From contig NZ_CP170094.1 of NCBI RefSeq assembly GCF_042180575.1, positions 5,270,001 through 5,334,000 on the forward strand: 64,000 nt of DNA. Direction: 5' to 3'. This document shows, piece after piece, positions 1-8,679 of this stretch (the first letter of the stretch is position 1; every line of letters begins with the position of its first letter). Origin of the DNA: Bernardetia sp042180575. Lineage in GTDB: Bacteria; Bacteroidota; Bacteroidia; Cytophagales; Bernardetiaceae. The translations under genes and the position numbers were made by a program. Under the pieces are notes generated by a model. It did not search any database. It was not told where the DNA came from and was given only the letters and a program-made list of their open reading frames with translations.

Positions 1-7
1 TAAAAAC

Positions 8-38
8 AACGCTATGAAGAAATTCGTAGCGTTATTTT
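8..38 (+). terminator. Rho-independent terminator of a gene left of the window
   Basis: An 11-bp stem (8-18 with 23-33), loop gaaa, is followed by atttttc. On the plus strand the single non-Watson-Crick pair is a U-G wobble; on the minus strand it becomes an A-C mismatch. It therefore fits best as the end of a plus-strand gene entering from the left, but it could also stop minus-strand transcription from the broken gene at 57-379. Confidence 0.6.
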
Positions 39-56
39 TCTGTTTCAGAATTTTTA

Positions 57-379
57 TCAATTATCTAAAATATCATTTTCTTCCATAGTATCTGATTTGA
101 GTTTTGGCTTATCTTTAAAGAAATAAACGACAAAAGTAAGCAGCCAAAATAAGACACAATTATAAAATAGATTTTTCAAATTCCAGCCTTCATTTGGGTA
201 GCCTTCATTTATCCAAAATCGTTCGTAATACTGAAAGGAAAACCAATTTTTATTTCAAAAGCTCTTTCTTTTGGAAAGTTAAACCAATCAGGTAAAATAC
301 TATATAAAAAAGTCAGAAAAGACACAGCAAAAAATAAAATGGCTGATTGAAAAGTTACTTTGAAAAGAAATTTTAGCAT
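57..379 (-). pseudogene. Small two-TM membrane protein, split by a one-base frameshift
   Basis: Reading from ATG at 379 gives MLKFLFKVTFQSAILFF and one membrane helix, then PDWFNFPKERAFEIK. In that frame it runs into a stop at 209. Shifting by one base at the five-T run 247-251 restores a sensible reading (NWFSFQYYERFWINEGYP), a second membrane helix (CVLFWLLTFVVYFF) and a charged tail ending EENDILDN at a stop at 57-59. Both halves look like real coding sequence, so this is probably one gene of about 107 residues that lost a base in a homopolymer, or a sequencing error. The family is not recognised. It starts just after the ugd terminator, so it has its own transcription unit or relies on read-through. 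Confidence 0.6.
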
Positions 380-384
380 AATTT

Positions 385-416
385 TGAAAATAAAACCCAC
401 GAATAAATTCGTGGGT
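385..416 (-). terminator. Terminator downstream of ugd
   Basis: A perfect 10-bp inverted repeat (395-404 with 407-416, acccacgaat/attcgtgggt). Read on the minus strand it is followed by TTTTATTTTC. It lies about 90 bases past the ugd stop and just before the start of the next minus-strand gene. Confidence 0.75.
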
Positions 417-506
417 AAAAAATCTAGGTAATAGAAATTTAATGAAGTAAATATGTTCAAATACTAACTCAGTGTACAATTTATCCTTCACAATTCATCA
501 TTCTTT

Positions 507-1856
507 CTATGCTTCTTGAGGAATTTGTTTTTTCTCTCTTGTATCAACAGCTTGTCTTCCAATGCTATTGTAATATGTTTTGAGGTCTTCCATTTGAGCT
601 AGGTCAAATACATTTCTTCCATCAAAAATAACTCTTTCTTTCATGATAGAGAATGTTTTTTCGAAGTCTGGAGTACGGAAAACATTCCATTCTGTTACGA
701 TAATCAAAGCATCAGCATTTTTGAGGGCATTATATTGATTTTCTTCGAAAGAAACTCTCTCATCTCCTTCATATTGTTCGTGTACATTTTCCATTGCTTC
801 TGGGTCAAAAGTAGCCACTGTTGCACCTGCTGCCAAAAGCTCATCAATAATATAAAGTGCTGGAGCTTCTCTAATATCATCTGTATTTGGTTTGAAAGCA
901 AGTCCCCACATTGCAAAATGTTTTCCTGTCAAATCTTCACCATAAAATGATTTGATTTTATCTACCATTACTATTTTTTGACGTTCGTTTACTTTCATTA
1001 CCGAACTCAAAATCTTAAATTCATATTTATTTTCATTGGCTGTTCTTTCCAAAGCCTGTACATCTTTTGGAAAACAACTTCCACCATAACCCACACCAGC
1101 AAACAAAAATCGCTGACCAATGCGATTATCCGAACCCATTCCTTTACGAACAAAATCAACATTTGCACCTACAAGTTCACAAATATTTGCAATTTCATTC
1201 ATAAAACTAATGCGAGTTGCAAGGTAAGAATTGGCTGCATATTTTGTCATTTCAGCCGAACGCTCATCCATAAAAATAACAGGATTTCCTTGTCTTACAT
1301 ACGGATTGTAGAGTTTTTCCATTACTTTTTTGGCTCTATCCGAAGAAGTACCTACCACCACTCTATCAGGTTTCATAAAATCATCAACAGCTACACCTTC
1401 TCTCAAAAATTCAGGATTCGAAACTACATCAAATTCTGTTTTGGCATTGGCAGCAATCGCAGCATGTACACGCTCGGCAGTACCAACAGGAACAGTACTT
1501 TTATCAACAATAACTTTATAATCAGTTATCATTTTGCCCAACTGTTCGGCAACACCCAATACATACGAAAGGTCAGCAGAGCCATCTTCTCCTGGAGGAG
1601 TTGGGAGAGCTAAGAAAATAATTTGAGCATCTTTGATAGCTTCCTCTAAATCAGTAGTAAATAATAGACGTTCTTGTTTGATATTTCTTTCAAATAAAAC
1701 TTGTAATCCCGGTTCATAAATCGTTAATTTTCCCGATTTCAAGCGATTAATTTTATTCTCATCAATGTCCACACACATGACTTGATTTCCAGTTTCTGCA
1801 AAACAAGTTCCTGATACTAAACCTACGTATCCTGTACCAATGACTGCTAATTTCAT
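507..1856 (-). CDS. ugd: UDP-glucose 6-dehydrogenase
   Basis: It oxidises UDP-glucose to UDP-glucuronate with two NAD+, a cytosolic step supplying precursors for surface polysaccharides. The 449-residue length is typical. The N-terminal Rossmann motif GTGYVGLVSG is at residues 7-16, the STVPVGT motif at 120-126, the lysine/asparagine region EMTKYAANS at 202-210 (Lys205, Asn209), and the catalytic cysteine in GVGYGGSCFPKD is Cys261. The C-terminal NAD/UDP-binding domain is complete (WGLAFKPNTDDIREAP). The start at 1856 gives the canonical MKLAVIGTGYVG. It is monocistronic, with a promoter element about 110 bases upstream and a terminator downstream. A UDP-N-acetyl-sugar dehydrogenase is the only alternative and is less likely given the close match to the UGD pattern. 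Confidence 0.95.
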   Translation of the reverse strand: MKLAVIGTGYVGLVSGTCFAETGNQVMCVDIDENKINRLKSGKLTIYEPGLQVLFERNIKQERLLFTTDLEEAIKDAQIIFLALPTPPGEDGSADLSYVLGVAEQLGKMITDYKVIVDKSTVPVGTAERVHAAIAANAKTEFDVVSNPEFLREGVAVDDFMKPDRVVVGTSSDRAKKVMEKLYNPYVRQGNPVIFMDERSAEMTKYAANSYLATRISFMNEIANICELVGANVDFVRKGMGSDNRIGQRFLFAGVGYGGSCFPKDVQALERTANENKYEFKILSSVMKVNERQKIVMVDKIKSFYGEDLTGKHFAMWGLAFKPNTDDIREAPALYIIDELLAAGATVATFDPEAMENVHEQYEGDERVSFEENQYNALKNADALIIVTEWNVFRTPDFEKTFSIMKERVIFDGRNVFDLAQMEDLKTYYNSIGRQAVDTREKKQIPQEA

Positions 1857-1967
1857 ATATAAAAAATAATTTTGAATGAATTAAAAAGAAATGAATAAAA
1901 CGGATTCTTATTAGAATATATAAAAAAATAACAGATAAATAGTTATGCCGTTTTATGTTTATGATTA

Positions 1968-1975
1968 CAAAGATA
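1968..1975 (-). promoter_or_regulatory. Bacteroidota -7 element for ugd
   Basis: On the minus strand the sequence reads TATCTTTG, an exact match to the Bacteroidota -7 consensus TAnnTTTG. It sits about 112 bases upstream of the ugd start. No clear TTTG -33 element is seen at the usual spacing, so only the -7 box is supported. Confidence 0.5.
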
Positions 1976-2049
1976 CAAAAAGTAGATTTTAAGAAAGATT
2001 TTAAGAGGGAATATTTTCTTTATACTTGTGCTTGTATGTTGCTGGCTAT

Positions 2050-3285
2050 TTATTCAATAATCTCAAAAATCAAAAACTGTGTCTTTTGAATAGCTTGAAA
2101 ATTATTATCAGATACAAAAATGATTGTTTTGTTACCATTTTCAAGGTTTTTACCAAAACTCATTCCTTCAATATTATCAACATGATTGAGATTCATTTTT
2201 GATAAATCTGCTACCAACGTTTTCTTTAAAGGAACATAATCTTTATTTGGAACTAGGTTTTTTAGACTTTCTATATTTTTAGAGTCAGTTGCATTTTCTG
2301 TATCTACTAAAAATAATTTTACAACAGTTCCTTCATCTTTCGGATAGCCTTGTGAATATGAACGCTCCAAGACTAAGAATTGTGTATTCTTTGAATTTGT
2401 ATTTTTATCTGTTTTCCATTCCAAAATTTCTACAACTCCATTAAGTCCATAAGCTGTTTTTGGAATTGGTTCTTTAGCTACTGGCTCAGCTAAATAGACA
2501 AATTCTTGCTCAAACTCTGATGTATTTCTATCCAAACACATCAAACGAATAGGAAATATCCCTTCTGTTTTTTTAGTCATTTCGCCATCTTGTTGTAAAG
2601 AAGTTTCGGAAAGCAACCAAATTTTTTCTTCTTTTTGTGTTGAAAAAGTAAGTGATTCAATGGCTGCATTGTGATACCAACCTTTATTTTGAGTGGTGTC
2701 AATGAAATGTTGAGGCAAATTTAGTTTTCTAATTTGGTTTCCATTTGTGTCCATTTCTGCAATAAAAGGAAGAATATTTCGCTCTCTATCTCCTTCACTA
2801 CTCCAAAAAAGTGTATTTGATTGAGATGAAAAAATAATACTTTCAGGGTCAGCAGTTTTCATTCCTTCACTTTTTGTGGGATAGAGTTGAGTATTTTCTT
2901 GTTTGAGAAAACTGACAGAGTTGATTTGAAGGGTTGTGAAGCTATCTTTTGTATAATTTAATTTGGCTGTATAAAAACGCAAACGTCCATTTTCATCAAA
3001 CAAATCATCTGAAAGTAAATAATAACTATCTGTTGATTTGTTGTAATCAATTCCTGAGATTCCTCCTACTGTCATTTTTTCGTTATCCTCTCCGAAAGTT
3101 TCTTCGAAGGGAATAATCTTTTCTCCAATAAAACGAAATTTAAAAGGTGGTTTTGATTCTTTTTGATTTTGTGTTTGGGTAGAGTTATTTTTTTGAGTTT
3201 GGCAATTTGTGAGTAGTAAAATAACAAAAAAAACTAGGCTATATAAACTTAGATAAGTTATTTTTTGATTGTAAATTTTTCTCAT
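2050..3285 (-). CDS. Lipoprotein with esterase-like activity of phytase domain
   Basis: This 411-residue protein has an N-terminal hydrophobic segment ending in LLLTNCQT, a lipobox with Cys28, so it is probably anchored in the outer membrane. A low-complexity KNNSTQTQNQKES linker follows. The rest resembles the phytase-like/esterase-like beta-propeller family: MTVGGISGIDY near residue 72, DSYYLLSDD, then a run of beta strands including TADPESIIFSSQSN, AAIESLTFS, GLNGVVEILEW and the closing VDNIEGMSFG. Proteins of this family often hydrolyse phosphate esters or act on unknown substrates; the substrate here cannot be told. It lies downstream of rimM on the same strand but is separated from it by a hairpin repeat. 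Confidence 0.7.
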   Translation of the reverse strand: MRKIYNQKITYLSLYSLVFFVILLLTNCQTQKNNSTQTQNQKESKPPFKFRFIGEKIIPFEETFGEDNEKMTVGGISGIDYNKSTDSYYLLSDDLFDENGRLRFYTAKLNYTKDSFTTLQINSVSFLKQENTQLYPTKSEGMKTADPESIIFSSQSNTLFWSSEGDRERNILPFIAEMDTNGNQIRKLNLPQHFIDTTQNKGWYHNAAIESLTFSTQKEEKIWLLSETSLQQDGEMTKKTEGIFPIRLMCLDRNTSEFEQEFVYLAEPVAKEPIPKTAYGLNGVVEILEWKTDKNTNSKNTQFLVLERSYSQGYPKDEGTVVKLFLVDTENATDSKNIESLKNLVPNKDYVPLKKTLVADLSKMNLNHVDNIEGMSFGKNLENGNKTIIFVSDNNFQAIQKTQFLIFEIIE

Positions 3286-3294
3286 CGTACTTAT

Positions 3295-3329
3295 GTTGTT
3301 GGTGTCGCTGTCGTTAAAACACCAACAAC
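3295..3329. repeat. Hairpin of the GTTGGTGT...ACACCAAC repeat family
   Basis: An 11-bp perfect stem (3295-3305 gttgttggtgt with 3319-3329 acaccaacaac) encloses 13 bases including cgctgtcgttaaa. Read on the minus strand the core is gttggtgtttta...gcgacaccaac, the same as the hairpins near 7309, 19651 and 35662. It lies between rimM and the lipoprotein gene and may also act as a terminator. Confidence 0.7.
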
Positions 3330-3371
3330 AACAGGTAGTTTAATAGTAGTATAAACAGGCTAGTTTTTTCT

Positions 3372-3941
3372 TTACTCTTGCAAATCTTTTTCTTCTTTTT
3401 CATTATCATCACTCAAATAAACCTCTAAAAGACCTTCTGGAAGTTGCATCAAAATAGATTTATTTTCTCTATTAAACTCTTTTATCAATTCTTTTTTGAG
3501 AGGAATCAAAACTTCTTTTTCTTTATGATTAATAACTAACAAATCATTTTGAGGAAGATTATAGATTGTTTCTATTTTTCCAATTTCACCTGTTTTTATA
3601 TCAGAAACTAAAAAACCAATTATTTCATGATAAAAAAATTCATCGTCTTTTAATTTTGGAACAAACTCATCAGGCAAAAATAATTTTAGTTTACGAAACT
3701 CTTCTGCTTGTTCGATTGTGTCTATTCCTTCTAGTTTTAAGATTACTTTTTGTCCGACCTGTGGACGCAGATTTTCTACAAAAAAAGGAACTAATTGTCC
3801 TTTTTGTTCCACCAAAATAGATTCAATGCCAAGATATAAATCAATGTTATCAGTATCCCAAAAAGCTTGAATATCGCCTCTGAGTCCGTGAGGTTTGATG
3901 AGTGAACCGAGTTCGAAACAGTTTTCTTTATTCATATACAA
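3372..3941 (-). CDS. rimM: Ribosome maturation factor RimM
   Basis: RimM binds ribosomal protein S19 and assists assembly of the 30S head domain. The 189-residue protein has the N-terminal RimM barrel beginning ELGSLIKPHGLRG (residues 10-22) and a C-terminal PRC-barrel (roughly 95-175) with GEIGKIETIYNLPQNDLLVI and VLIPLKKELIKE, which is the family pattern. Two ATGs lie close together at the start (Met1 and Met3); either is possible and neither has a distinct ribosome-binding site. The acidic tail EKEEKDLQE is a local extension. The usual partner rpsP is not adjacent in this window, since the next gene upstream is a MarR regulator. Confidence 0.92.
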   Translation of the reverse strand: MYMNKENCFELGSLIKPHGLRGDIQAFWDTDNIDLYLGIESILVEQKGQLVPFFVENLRPQVGQKVILKLEGIDTIEQAEEFRKLKLFLPDEFVPKLKDDEFFYHEIIGFLVSDIKTGEIGKIETIYNLPQNDLLVINHKEKEVLIPLKKELIKEFNRENKSILMQLPEGLLEVYLSDDNEKEEKDLQE

Positions 3942-4143
3942 AGTAAAAATTCAGAAGTTAGATTTTGGAAGTAAATACACTATGCCAAATACCAACTACT
4001 TACATTTATTTTTATTGAAAAATTATATTTGATATTTTTATAGGAAACACAAAAATACGACTTCCTGTATTAAAAAACGATTGTCAAAACAAAAAAATAT
4101 TCCTGTATTTCAACTTCTGAAATTTAAAATTGTACCTCTGACT

Positions 4144-4599
4144 TTATTTTTCTTCTCTCATTTTATCCAAAAGTGCGCTGAGTAGCCCTGCTTCTGCATC
4201 TGAAAGATTTAGATAATTTGGTTTGTCAATGGGTTCTTCGTTGTCTATTTCTTTCAAAAGATCTAGTCCTGCATCTGTAATCGAAATATTCACTTCTCTT
4301 CTATCTACTTCTCCACGCCATTTATTGATATAATCTTTTTTAATTAATTTATCCATAATTCGTGTTGTATTCGAATTTTTATCAATCATTCGATCTGTAA
4401 TATCTTTTGCACACAAAGGAGTAGGATGTGAGCCACGCAAAATACGAAGCACATTATACTGTTCTTGTGAAACTCCATAACATTTGAGTTTACCAACTAC
4501 TTTACCACGTAACCAACTTGCTGTAAACATAATATTTAACATTGCCTTGTGTTGGTCAGATTTGAACTTGTTCGTTTTTAATGCTTCTTCTATTTTCAT
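4144..4599 (-). CDS. MarR-family transcriptional regulator
   Basis: This is a 151-residue winged helix-turn-helix protein expected to bind DNA as a dimer. An N-terminal dimerisation helix is followed by QEQYNVLRILRGSHP, the recognition helix region CAKDITDRMIDKNSNTTRIMDKL, and the wing with EVDRREVNISIT, the typical MarR D-R-R wing. The C-terminal helices (LNLSDAEAGLLSALLDKMREEK) complete the dimer interface. Many MarR proteins repress adjacent genes in response to small molecules. Here the neighbours are a membrane protein and rimM, so the target is unclear. Confidence 0.88.
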   Translation of the reverse strand: MKIEEALKTNKFKSDQHKAMLNIMFTASWLRGKVVGKLKCYGVSQEQYNVLRILRGSHPTPLCAKDITDRMIDKNSNTTRIMDKLIKKDYINKWRGEVDRREVNISITDAGLDLLKEIDNEEPIDKPNYLNLSDAEAGLLSALLDKMREEK

Positions 4600-4898
4600 T
4601 TTTAATAAAGTAAATGATTGTTTTGGGAGTGATTAACTGATTTCTCAATTATTGTACCTACAACTACTTTTGATTGATTTATGTTTTAATATTATTTAGG
4701 GTATGTGCCTACAAACAGTCTGCTCTACGAGATTGACTTACACTACAATCAATAAAAATGTCTAGTCGTATGAAAAAATACTTGAGTCTAACAAATACGG
4801 TTAATCAAATAAATTAGGGTATTTTTTTACCTCAAACTGTCAGAGTAATTTTGGATTGTCATAAACATGGTTTGATAGAATCTGTAATTAGATTTTCT
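4600..4898. other. Intergenic space upstream of the MarR gene
   Basis: About 300 bases of AT-rich sequence with no convincing ORF. It must hold the promoter of the MarR regulator and the end of the upstream membrane-protein transcript. I found no consensus TAnnTTTG box and no strong hairpin. Confidence 0.4.
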
Positions 4899-6551
4899 TT
4901 AAAAGACAATCAATTTCCAAACTTCAATTTCTTCTGTTTTCCAAACTGATTGCCATTCTATGAGTTTGTTTTGGTGTTCGCTAAAATAAAGAGTAAGCAT
5001 ATCTGTTTGTAATTTGCTGGTTTTGGCAGGTAAAATAAAATAAATATTGGATAAATTTATTTTATGATTATTATCCGTAATTTTTGTATTTTTTATATTC
5101 TGAATTGGAATAACTAAATTATTTTGTAATTGGTCTTTGTCAAACTTTGAAGTAACCGAAGTAAAAAATGGTAGTGATGTTTTGTTATTTAAGTTTGCAT
5201 TCCAATCAATATATGTTTTTTGGTCGGAGAAATAACTTTTATAAATATTCTCTAAAACAGCTTTTGCTTCGATATATTTTTGGCGAGTAACAAGACTTTC
5301 CGAAATATAAACAGCCAAACTTCCACTTAATTCAATAACAATCAAAATGACTATTCCTGCAAAAATAATTTTTTGATGAATTTTGAAAGAAACGACATCC
5401 TTAAATCTATTTGCACCAATCAAAGGTAAAAGTCCTCCATACGCACAAAGAGCCAATAAAAAACCATTTTCTGTATCCAAACTAACATATTCTGTCCACG
5501 CCCAAATCAGAAAAATAACAATCCAATATGTAATCAGACGATACCGAGAAAGATTGTAATTTCCCAAAAATAAAAACCAAAAAATAAGCAAAGCAATTTG
5601 TAAAACAACATAACGAAACTCTAAAATTGGATTTCCCTCAACAGGAAAAACAGAATCATAGTGCAATAAAAATTCTGTAATTTCTTGAATAGCTTCTTCT
5701 GAAAAATGTGGGTTTGTTGTGTTTTTTTCTAAATCAAATTCTTGAAAACCACTAAGCCATAAATTAAAATCGTTTTTAGACCAATTTATCTCTATCAAAT
5801 GCTCATCTAAAAGCCATTGAGGAACATTTTTTTCAATCTTTTCTGATGAGAAATGAATTGTATTTTCATTACTACTTATTTCATTTTGAATCAAATCCCA
5901 AACTAAAGCCAATAAAATAATAGAAACCAAAATAACAACTTGAGGAATCTGATTTTTGAAATTTTCCTTCTTCAAATACCAAAGTGAAAATGGAATACTG
6001 GCAGCCATTGCCCACCCAAAACCTTTTACAGACCAAAAAAGACCTACCACACAAAGAAGCGTTCCGACAAAACTATTGATATAAAAAGCTGTATTTTTTT
6101 TGAAATTAATAATCAAAAGACTTACGCCTGAAAGTACACAAATTGTTGCCACAACATGCCTATCCAACCACAAAAGCATCGGAATAAAAGCAACAAAAAA
6201 GACCAAAATATAAAGAATAAGAACTCTAATTTTTTGATTTAAATCAGAAAGAGATGTGAAAAGTTGAGCAAAAACAGCCGAAAAGCTAAAACCCAAGCTA
6301 ACTATCAAAACCCAAGACATAAAAGTAAAGTTATTCGTAGTAATTTGGTTGGCAAAGTCATATAGAAATTCCAAAGTAGGTTCGCTATACGAAGCCCAAA
6401 AAACAGAATAAACAAAGGCTAATAAAATGCTATGCAACAGTAAGCTAAAAAGCCAACTCAAAAAAGGATTCTTTAAAAAAGTAGTAGTTTCAGTATTATT
6501 CAAATTCTTAATGCTTTTATTCAAAAATAAAATGTAAGTATCAAGTACCAA
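4899..6551 (-). CDS. Polytopic inner-membrane protein of unknown function
   Basis: A 550-residue protein with roughly a dozen hydrophobic segments: several between residues 30 and 220, a soluble stretch around 220-300, more helices at about 310-425, and a C-terminal soluble domain of about 120 residues (from TRQKYIEAKAVLENIYKSYF). I see no transporter or glycosyltransferase signature. The general form, helices followed by a small periplasmic domain, occurs in many uncharacterised Bacteroidota proteins. The gene is divergent from the secreted protein gene at 6628, with 76 bases between them. Function is unassigned. Confidence 0.75.
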   Translation of the reverse strand: MVLDTYILFLNKSIKNLNNTETTTFLKNPFLSWLFSLLLHSILLAFVYSVFWASYSEPTLEFLYDFANQITTNNFTFMSWVLIVSLGFSFSAVFAQLFTSLSDLNQKIRVLILYILVFFVAFIPMLLWLDRHVVATICVLSGVSLLIINFKKNTAFYINSFVGTLLCVVGLFWSVKGFGWAMAASIPFSLWYLKKENFKNQIPQVVILVSIILLALVWDLIQNEISSNENTIHFSSEKIEKNVPQWLLDEHLIEINWSKNDFNLWLSGFQEFDLEKNTTNPHFSEEAIQEITEFLLHYDSVFPVEGNPILEFRYVVLQIALLIFWFLFLGNYNLSRYRLITYWIVIFLIWAWTEYVSLDTENGFLLALCAYGGLLPLIGANRFKDVVSFKIHQKIIFAGIVILIVIELSGSLAVYISESLVTRQKYIEAKAVLENIYKSYFSDQKTYIDWNANLNNKTSLPFFTSVTSKFDKDQLQNNLVIPIQNIKNTKITDNNHKINLSNIYFILPAKTSKLQTDMLTLYFSEHQNKLIEWQSVWKTEEIEVWKLIVF

Positions 6552-6627
6552 AAGTACAGAAAAATTTATCTAGGAACGATTTTTGGGAAAAAATTGAAAA
6601 ATTAACTCACTCAAAACTCATACATAT

Positions 6628-7233
6628 ATGAAGTCTATATTATTTTCTGTTTCATTTTTGGGACTGCTTTCGTTTTCTGTTGCTTGTTCGGCACAAACAC
6701 AAACTTCTGATGCTACAATCGAAGTAATAGATTATAACTCTTCGGCAGGAAAAGGAACTGATTTGCCTCAAAAAAACGACAAAGGAATAGTACTTAGTAC
6801 AGATAAAAACTCTTTAGAAGAACTCAAAGCATTGTGTTTGAAAAGCAAAGCTACTTGGGAAAAGCAAAAATCTGATGATTTGTATTCATACAAAAATCTT
6901 CAACATGGAGGTTCATATATCAAAGAAGTTACCTTTAAAGGAAATGATGCTGTTTCGTTGATTATACATAGGAATTATGGAACTGAAGAAACTACACAAA
7001 CAGAACTTAATGTCCGAACTCAAAAAGGAAGTTATGAACTAAAAGGAATCAGAAGTATAGACAAAATGTATGAATATTGTCTGAATGAACTTTTTTCTAT
7101 GTCAATTACTGATAACACAATTTATTTTGGAATAGATGAAAACGGAATTATCAATCTGTATGGTTATTTTCCAGAAGGCTGTGCTGATGGGTGTTTACAA
7201 GGACAATCTATTGAAGAGTTTGCTTGGAAATAA
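6628..7233 (+). CDS. Secreted protein or lipoprotein, unknown function
   Basis: A 201-residue protein with a signal peptide (MKSILFSVSFLGLLSFSVAC). Cys20 may be a lipidation site, but the lipobox SVAC is imperfect, so signal peptidase I cleavage near SAQ is also possible. The mature part mixes short beta strands (YIKEVTFKGNDAVSLIIH, TELNVRTQKGSYELKGIR) and has two cysteines in the C-terminal EGCADGCLQG. No family is recognised. It is the only plus-strand gene between two minus-strand genes and is followed by a fold-back repeat. Confidence 0.7.
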   Translation: MKSILFSVSFLGLLSFSVACSAQTQTSDATIEVIDYNSSAGKGTDLPQKNDKGIVLSTDKNSLEELKALCLKSKATWEKQKSDDLYSYKNLQHGGSYIKEVTFKGNDAVSLIIHRNYGTEETTQTELNVRTQKGSYELKGIRSIDKMYEYCLNELFSMSITDNTIYFGIDENGIINLYGYFPEGCADGCLQGQSIEEFAWK

Positions 7234-7243
7234 AACAATTATA

Positions 7244-7374
7244 GAAGTTGTTTAAAGAATGTGCATTTTTCCTTTGCAAACCCAATTCTAAGGAAAAATA
7301 ACCCAGTCTTTGTTGGTGTTTTAGTGTAGCGACACCAACAAAAATACACACAAAACTCATTCTTAAACAACTTC
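7244..7374. repeat. Fold-back element with terminal inverted repeats
   Basis: The ends are inverted repeats: 7244-7261 (gaagttgtttaaagaatg) and 7358-7374 (cattcttaaacaacttc), one base different in length. Inside is the hairpin 7309-7342 (tttgttggtgt/acaccaacaaa) and another with aaggaaaaa/ttttcctt. The right half is repeated at 19651-19713. It lies between convergent genes and looks like a small non-autonomous mobile element or an intergenic repeat that doubles as a terminator. Confidence 0.7.
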
Positions 7375-7479
7375 AGAGTCATTTTTATCTAAAGGTTAGG
7401 TTTTATGATAGAATTCTGAGAAAAAGGTACAAATAAATTTAGATTTTAGAAGTAAAGACAAATTGCAACAAATTCAAGT

Positions 7480-8361
7480 TTACAAATCATTTGTTTTAAA
7501 AGTATCACCTTGACGAATATCCCCTGTCTGATAGCCTTTCAAAAACCAACGTTTTCTTTGTGCTGATGTTCCATGTGTGAATGATTCTGGAACAGTATAT
7601 CCTTGCGCTTGTTTTTGTAAACGGTCGTCTCCGATAGCATTTGCAGCATTTAGAGCTTCATCAATATCGCCTTCTTCTACTACATCTTTCCATTTGTCGG
7701 CATAATGCGCCCAAACTCCTGCATAAAAATCGGCTTGTAGTTCTAATCTAACCGAAAGTTCGTTTTGTGCTGTTTCAGAAATTCGTCCTCTTTGAGAATT
7801 TACATAATCACTTGCACCAAGTTGTTTTTGGATATGATGTCCTACTTCGTGAGCAATTACGTAGGCTGCTGCAAAATCTCCTCCTGCACCAAAACGGTTT
7901 TGTAATTCTTCAAAAAAAGTAAGGTCAATGTAAATATCTTGGTCGGCTGGACAATAAAAAGGACCTGTTGCAGATTGACCTGTGCCACAAGCCGTATTTG
8001 TTACTCCACTAAAAAGCACAAGTTGTGGTTCGGGATAATCTCTATTTAGTTCTTCTTTAAAAATTTTATTCCATACATCTTCTGTATCCTTTAAAACGAC
8101 AGATGCAAACTGCCCCATTTCATCGTTGGGCTTTTCATTTGTATTGGTTGTGGTTACTTGATTTTCAGTTTGTCCAGAAGATACATAACCTCCTTCCAAA
8201 AATGCTGAAGGATCGCCCCCTAGCAACATCACAATAATAACAATGATTACACCACCAATGCCTAATCCTGCTTTTCCAGCAGTTCCACCCATTCGACGAC
8301 CACCACTACCACCACGACGGTCATCTACATTATCACTTCCTTGTCTTCCTTTCCAACGCAT
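7480..8361 (-). CDS. ypfJ: Neutral zinc metallopeptidase, YpfJ family
   Basis: A 293-residue membrane-anchored putative metallopeptidase. The N-terminus MRWKGRQGSDNVDDRRG is the family signature; a Gly/Arg-rich stretch and one membrane helix (about residues 33-48, GLGIGGVIIVIIVMLLGG) follow. The catalytic zinc motif HEVGHH is at residues 171-176 (His171, Glu172, His175), and a later LRLELQADFYAGVWAH supplies the third ligand region. Two cysteines near 125 and 137 (ACGTG...FYCPAD) are also conserved in the family. The enzyme faces the periplasm if the single helix is an uncleaved anchor. Substrate is unknown. Confidence 0.93.
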   Translation of the reverse strand: MRWKGRQGSDNVDDRRGGSGGRRMGGTAGKAGLGIGGVIIVIIVMLLGGDPSAFLEGGYVSSGQTENQVTTTNTNEKPNDEMGQFASVVLKDTEDVWNKIFKEELNRDYPEPQLVLFSGVTNTACGTGQSATGPFYCPADQDIYIDLTFFEELQNRFGAGGDFAAAYVIAHEVGHHIQKQLGASDYVNSQRGRISETAQNELSVRLELQADFYAGVWAHYADKWKDVVEEGDIDEALNAANAIGDDRLQKQAQGYTVPESFTHGTSAQRKRWFLKGYQTGDIRQGDTFKTNDL

Positions 8362-8679
8362 ATCTTAAAAATTTGGATTAAAAAAAATAGTTATAAAAAA
8401 TTATCCTAAAATAGTAAATTTACATTAAAAATTATATTTTTTTTTGAATTAGAACTGAAAAGCAGGGTATTCATAAAAACTTTGTAGAAAAGTGCTATAC
8501 TCCGAAGGAGCAGCGTAGCTAATTTGTTTGATTAAATAGGTCAGTCCCAAAGGGCAGACCGTTTAACACAAGGATAATACTTTTGTCTAGTGGTATGGAA
8601 CGTACCTTGAATTAAATAATATACTTATTTTAAAATAACAAATTATTGATATTCAGGGTGTTGTATTTGTAATTGTTCC
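8362..8679. other. Intergenic space with small hairpins
   Basis: No coding sequence is seen. The stretch holds two imperfect hairpin motifs, around ctccgaaggagcagcgtagc (about 8509-8530) and ggtcagtcccaaagggcagacc (about 8540-8561), of the kind found in short dispersed repeats. A long T-run precedes them. The upstream region of the ypfJ gene lies here, but no consensus promoter is recognised. Confidence 0.4.

Noticed and set aside
978..1613. 211-codon open frame on the plus strand
   Set aside because: It is antisense to ugd, which has complete, conserved motifs; the frame has no recognisable protein pattern.
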